DNA of 17,716 nt from Desulfobacteraceae bacterium (lineage in GTDB: Bacteria; Desulfobacterota; DSM-4660; Desulfatiglandales; Desulfatiglandaceae): the NCBI GenBank assembly GCA_013203065.1, contig JABMQV010000010.1, positions 1-17,716 on the forward strand, given 5' to 3'. The notes under the pieces were generated by a model, which was given only the letters and a program-made list of their open reading frames with translations, was not told the DNA's origin and made no database searches. Below, piece by piece: positions 15,297-17,716 of the stretch (position 1 is its first letter; each line of letters starts with the position of its first letter). The position numbers were made by a program, and so were the translations under genes.

Positions 15297-16790
15297 ATGG
15301 ATAATTTTTTGGAAGAAAGACCAAAAAATCCTCTTAAGATTCAGGACAATACCTTTAGAGACGGGCACCAGTCATTGCTGGCAACGAGAATGCGGACCGA
15401 AGACATGCTCCCCATTGCCGAAAGAATGGACAACATTGGTTTTTGGGCCATGGAGGTATGGGGGGGGGCTACCTTTGATACCATGCACCGTTTTTTGGCT
15501 GAAGACCCCTTTGAGCGGATAAGGACCCTGAAGAAGTACATCAAAAAGACGCCATTTTCCATGCTGCTGCGGGGACAGAACCTTGTGGGGTACAGGAACT
15601 ACGCAGATGACGTGGCCCGGTTATTTGTGGATAAGGCCTGCGAAGCGGGCATGGATGTGTTTAGGGTCTTTGATGCCCTGAATGATTTCCGCAATTTTCG
15701 GACGGTCGTGGAGAGGATAAAGGCCAATGAAAAGCATTTTCAGGGTACCATCTGCTATACCTTGACAGAGAGGCGGATGGGAGGCGACGTATTCAATCTG
15801 GATTATTATGTGGGCAAGGCCAAAGAAATAGAGGACATGGGCGCAGACACCCTCTGTCTCAAAGACATGGCTGGCATAATGTCCCCGTTTGATATTGCCA
15901 AGCTTGTCACTGTGCTCAAGAGGCAGATCAGCATTCCCATACACCTCCACACGCACTACACGAGCGGCATGGCCTCCATGGTCTATCTGGAGGCCATCAA
16001 GGCCGGGGTAGACATTGTGGACACCTGTCTGGCCCCATTTGCCCTGAGGACCTCCCAGCCTGCTGTAGAGCCCATTGTGGCGACCCTGTACGGGACTACA
16101 AGGGACCCCGGTTTGGACCTGAATCTCCTGCTGGAATTGGGGGATTATATTGAGACCATTGCGCCCAAGTATCGAGATTATCTGGCCAAGCACAGGATGT
16201 CCGTAATTGATACGGGGGTGCTGGCTCACCAGGTGCCAGGCGGGATGATTTCCAATCTTGTCAGTCAGCTACGTGATGCCAAGGCCCTGGATCGCTTGCC
16301 CGAGGTATACAAGGAGGTGGCCGTGACCCGGAAGGAACTGGGTATGCCTCCCCTGGTTACCCCCACCAGCCAGATAGTCGGAGTGCAGGCCGTGTTGAAT
16401 GTCCTCTTTGGGAGATATAAGATGGTGACCAATGAGGTGAAGGATCTGGTCTACGGCCTTTATGGAAAGACTCCCATCCCTGTTGACCCGGAGGTTCAGA
16501 AAATGATTCTAAAGAATTATAAACGGGGTGAGAAACCTGTAACAGGACGGGCAGCGGATTATTTGGAGCCAGAACTGGATAAGGTAAGAGAAAAAATGGG
16601 AGACCTGCCCAAGGACGACTTTGATCTGATCATCTGCGCCCTCTACCCCAGCACGGGGGAGCAATTCCTCAAATGGAAGTATGGTCTCGAAGAAAGGCCT
16701 TCGACGGTCAAACCAAAGACGATGGAAGATGTCCAGAAAGAGGATGAGGCCGTAGCGCAGGCCCTTGAAAAGGTGCGTGCAGGCATCTGA
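15297..16790 (+). CDS. Biotin-dependent carboxyltransferase subunit (PYC/OadA/transcarboxylase 5S type) without carrier domain
   Basis: Transfers a carboxyl group between carboxybiotin and a 2-oxo acid (pyruvate/oxaloacetate). In the 497-residue form the HMGL-like TIM barrel covers about 10-280. The motif QDNTFRDGHQSLLATRMRT gives metal ligand D17, LCLKDMAG gives the expected carboxylated Lys at K189, and HLHTHYTSG gives H216 and H218. The conserved carboxylase domain fills the rest. No AMKM biotinylation motif or carrier domain follows, so a separate biotin protein is required. Length and ligand positions resemble transcarboxylase 5S; a pyruvate carboxylase or oxaloacetate decarboxylase subunit is equally possible. 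ATG 15297 has GGAGG 6 nt upstream. The frame is open to a TTG at 15201, but that overlaps a promoter. An intrinsic terminator follows. Confidence 0.92.
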   Translation: MDNFLEERPKNPLKIQDNTFRDGHQSLLATRMRTEDMLPIAERMDNIGFWAMEVWGGATFDTMHRFLAEDPFERIRTLKKYIKKTPFSMLLRGQNLVGYRNYADDVARLFVDKACEAGMDVFRVFDALNDFRNFRTVVERIKANEKHFQGTICYTLTERRMGGDVFNLDYYVGKAKEIEDMGADTLCLKDMAGIMSPFDIAKLVTVLKRQISIPIHLHTHYTSGMASMVYLEAIKAGVDIVDTCLAPFALRTSQPAVEPIVATLYGTTRDPGLDLNLLLELGDYIETIAPKYRDYLAKHRMSVIDTGVLAHQVPGGMISNLVSQLRDAKALDRLPEVYKEVAVTRKELGMPPLVTPTSQIVGVQAVLNVLFGRYKMVTNEVKDLVYGLYGKTPIPVDPEVQKMILKNYKRGEKPVTGRAADYLEPELDKVREKMGDLPKDDFDLIICALYPSTGEQFLKWKYGLEERPSTVKPKTMEDVQKEDEAVAQALEKVRAGI

Positions 16791-16822
16791 ACGGCGTCCT
16801 GATTTGTCCGATTGTTTTTGTA

Positions 16823-16858
16823 GGGGATGGAGCCAGAACAGGGTTCCATCCCCTTTTT
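16823..16858 (+). terminator. Intrinsic terminator of the carboxyltransferase gene
   Basis: GGGGATGGAGCC pairs with GGTTCCATCCCC through 12 positions, including one G-U pair, around a short AGAACAG loop. Five T residues follow at 16854-16858. It lies 33 nt after the carboxyltransferase stop. On the minus strand no T-run follows the stem, so it should act mainly on plus-strand transcripts. Confidence 0.88.
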
Positions 16859-16940
16859 ATCTTCCAGCGCCAGATCGGACCGAAGCTTCACAATTCGGTT
16901 GAATTTGGGATTCCCCTTTTGGAAGGCACAGAATCATCCT

Positions 16941-17495
16941 CTAAAGGCCGTAGCCTTGAAAGTCCTGGGTTTCATAGGCATCAACGTCCTGCCCGGGTAA
17001 TGCATCCAGTTCCGAATCGGCCAGTGCATACTCAAGATCATCTTCAAACTCATCAATCTCCTCAAACTCTTCCCCTTGATCATCCGTAACCGCGTGGAGA
17101 CGGGATAAAACGCTGCCGGAAAGGTTCTTCATGCGGCCGAGCCTTTCCAGTTCCTGCTGGCAGGAGACACACAACCTTGCCTCCGGGACAATGATAAGCC
17201 GTTCCCGCGGAATCGGCTCTCCACACTCTTCGCACTCGCAGCAGCTTTCGTCTTTGGAGATTTTTCGGATCAGTTCCTCTATCATTCTCAGCTCTTTTGT
17301 TTTTCTCTCGATGAGATTGTAGCTGTTTCGGACCGAGATTTCTCGTTGTGCCTGATCAAACTCATCCATGATGTTTTCACCATATACTTGATCGTTGTAT
17401 TCTCTCTGGTTCTCCATCAATCGATGGAGGGCCTGTTCGAATTGTCTTTTTTTTTCGTCAAGTTGTTCTAGAATTTTTTTTCCCCTGTGCTCCAT
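16941..17495 (-). CDS. DksA/TraR family zinc-finger protein with acidic C-terminal tail
   Basis: A probable RNA-polymerase secondary-channel regulator of the DksA type. The 184 residues have three parts. A predicted helical hairpin covers about 5-80. DEFDQA at 44-49 there matches the DxxDxA tip motif of DksA. The zinc finger is C88-x2-C91-x17-C109-x2-C112, the exact DksA spacing. An extra tail from about 135 is very acidic (EEFEEIDEFEDDLE) and ends DFQGYGL; typical DksA is about 150 residues and lacks it. The ATG at 17495 has AAAGGAG 8 nt upstream. It converges on the carboxyltransferase gene and has its own promoter candidate. Role as a ppGpp/DksA-like factor is inferred; other C4-type DksA paralogues cannot be excluded. 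Confidence 0.85.
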   Translation of the reverse strand: MEHRGKKILEQLDEKKRQFEQALHRLMENQREYNDQVYGENIMDEFDQAQREISVRNSYNLIERKTKELRMIEELIRKISKDESCCECEECGEPIPRERLIIVPEARLCVSCQQELERLGRMKNLSGSVLSRLHAVTDDQGEEFEEIDEFEDDLEYALADSELDALPGQDVDAYETQDFQGYGL

Positions 17496-17587
17496 CCCGT
17501 TTACTCCTTTTCTTCTCTAGGGATTTTTTCTCTTGCATGCAATCCGTAACGACCATTCAAGCCTCGATCGCCGGCAAAAGCGAAGGA

Positions 17588-17615
17588 ATGTTAGTCACTT
17601 TTCTCTGTTTGTCAA
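17588..17615 (-). promoter_or_regulatory. Candidate promoter for the DksA/TraR-like gene
   Basis: On the minus strand TTGACA (17610-17615, consensus) is followed by a 16-nt spacer and TAACAT (17588-17593, 4 of 6). It leaves a leader of about 85-90 nt before the ATG at 17495. The spacer is one base shorter than ideal. Confidence 0.45.
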
Positions 17616-17655
17616 TGGAAAAACAGCATCACGTTTGAAGAAGCGTTTTGTTTTC

Positions 17656-17684
17656 TTGATTAGGCACACCTTTTTCTCTATACT
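17656..17684 (+). promoter_or_regulatory. Candidate plus-strand promoter reading out of the right edge
   Basis: TTGATT (17656-17661, 4 of 6), a 17-nt spacer and TATACT (17679-17684, 5 of 6) form a plausible sigma-70 promoter divergent from the DksA-like gene. An ATG at 17693 opens a frame to the window end but has no ribosome site, and eight codons are too few to judge. The transcribed gene is not visible. Confidence 0.4.
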
Positions 17685-17716
17685 CACGCAACATGTATTA
17701 TTCCGACATAGAAAAC

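Noticed and set aside
16755..16766. 12-mer GCGCAGGCCCTT shared with the mrdA-rodA palindrome (4125-4136)
   Set aside because: It lies inside the carboxyltransferase coding frame without the second arm, so chance is the simplest explanation.

Overview
The window looks like an ordinary chromosomal segment of a moderate-GC, Gram-negative, probably anaerobic bacterium. A Desulfobacterota (former Deltaproteobacteria) relative is the best fit. The reasons are the YidC with a large periplasmic domain, the mreBCD-mrdA-rodA block, the PhoH/PgpH pair, the stand-alone carboxyltransferase and the Cx4CxxC radical SAM protein. This placement is inference; there is no rRNA gene in the window.

Left half (1-8514), all on the minus strand. 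In order of transcription this is the rod-shape (elongasome) cluster mreB-mreC-mreD-mrdA(PBP2)-rodA, then yjbQ, phoH and a pgpH-like 7TM-HD phosphodiesterase that runs off the left edge. The first five genes build the machine that inserts peptidoglycan along the side wall. YjbQ is an orphan enzyme. PhoH and PgpH belong to the widespread phoH-pgpH-ybeY neighbourhood (RNA metabolism and c-di-AMP turnover); ybeY would be expected just outside the window. mreC, mreD, mrdA and phoH all appear to use TTG starts. A perfect 26-bp palindrome covers the mrdA stop codon. The end of mreD looks frameshifted.

Centre (8515-13490). A divergent intergenic region separates mreB from the plus-strand set rpmH-rnpA-yidD-yidC-jag(khpB)-mnmE. 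This is the classic origin-proximal series for ribosomal protein L34, RNase P protein, membrane insertion, a KH/R3H RNA-binding protein and the tRNA U34-modifying GTPase. rpmH is only 44 codons long. The 186-bp jag-mnmE spacer is unusually rich in inverted and direct repeats.

Right part (13491-17716). mnmE is followed by a YhhN/TMEM86-type lysoplasmalogenase-like membrane protein, a radical SAM protein, and a biotin-dependent carboxyltransferase without a biotin-carrier domain. The last has its own promoter candidate and ends at a clear intrinsic terminator. A DksA/TraR-type zinc-finger protein with a long acidic tail faces it on the minus strand, with its own promoter. A further plus-strand promoter candidate points out of the right edge.

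I see no CRISPR array, insertion sequence, prophage, toxin-antitoxin or defence locus, tRNA or rRNA. Most of the window is conserved housekeeping DNA. The items worth a second look are the mreD tail, the mrdA/rodA palindrome, the jag-mnmE spacer and several start-codon decisions.
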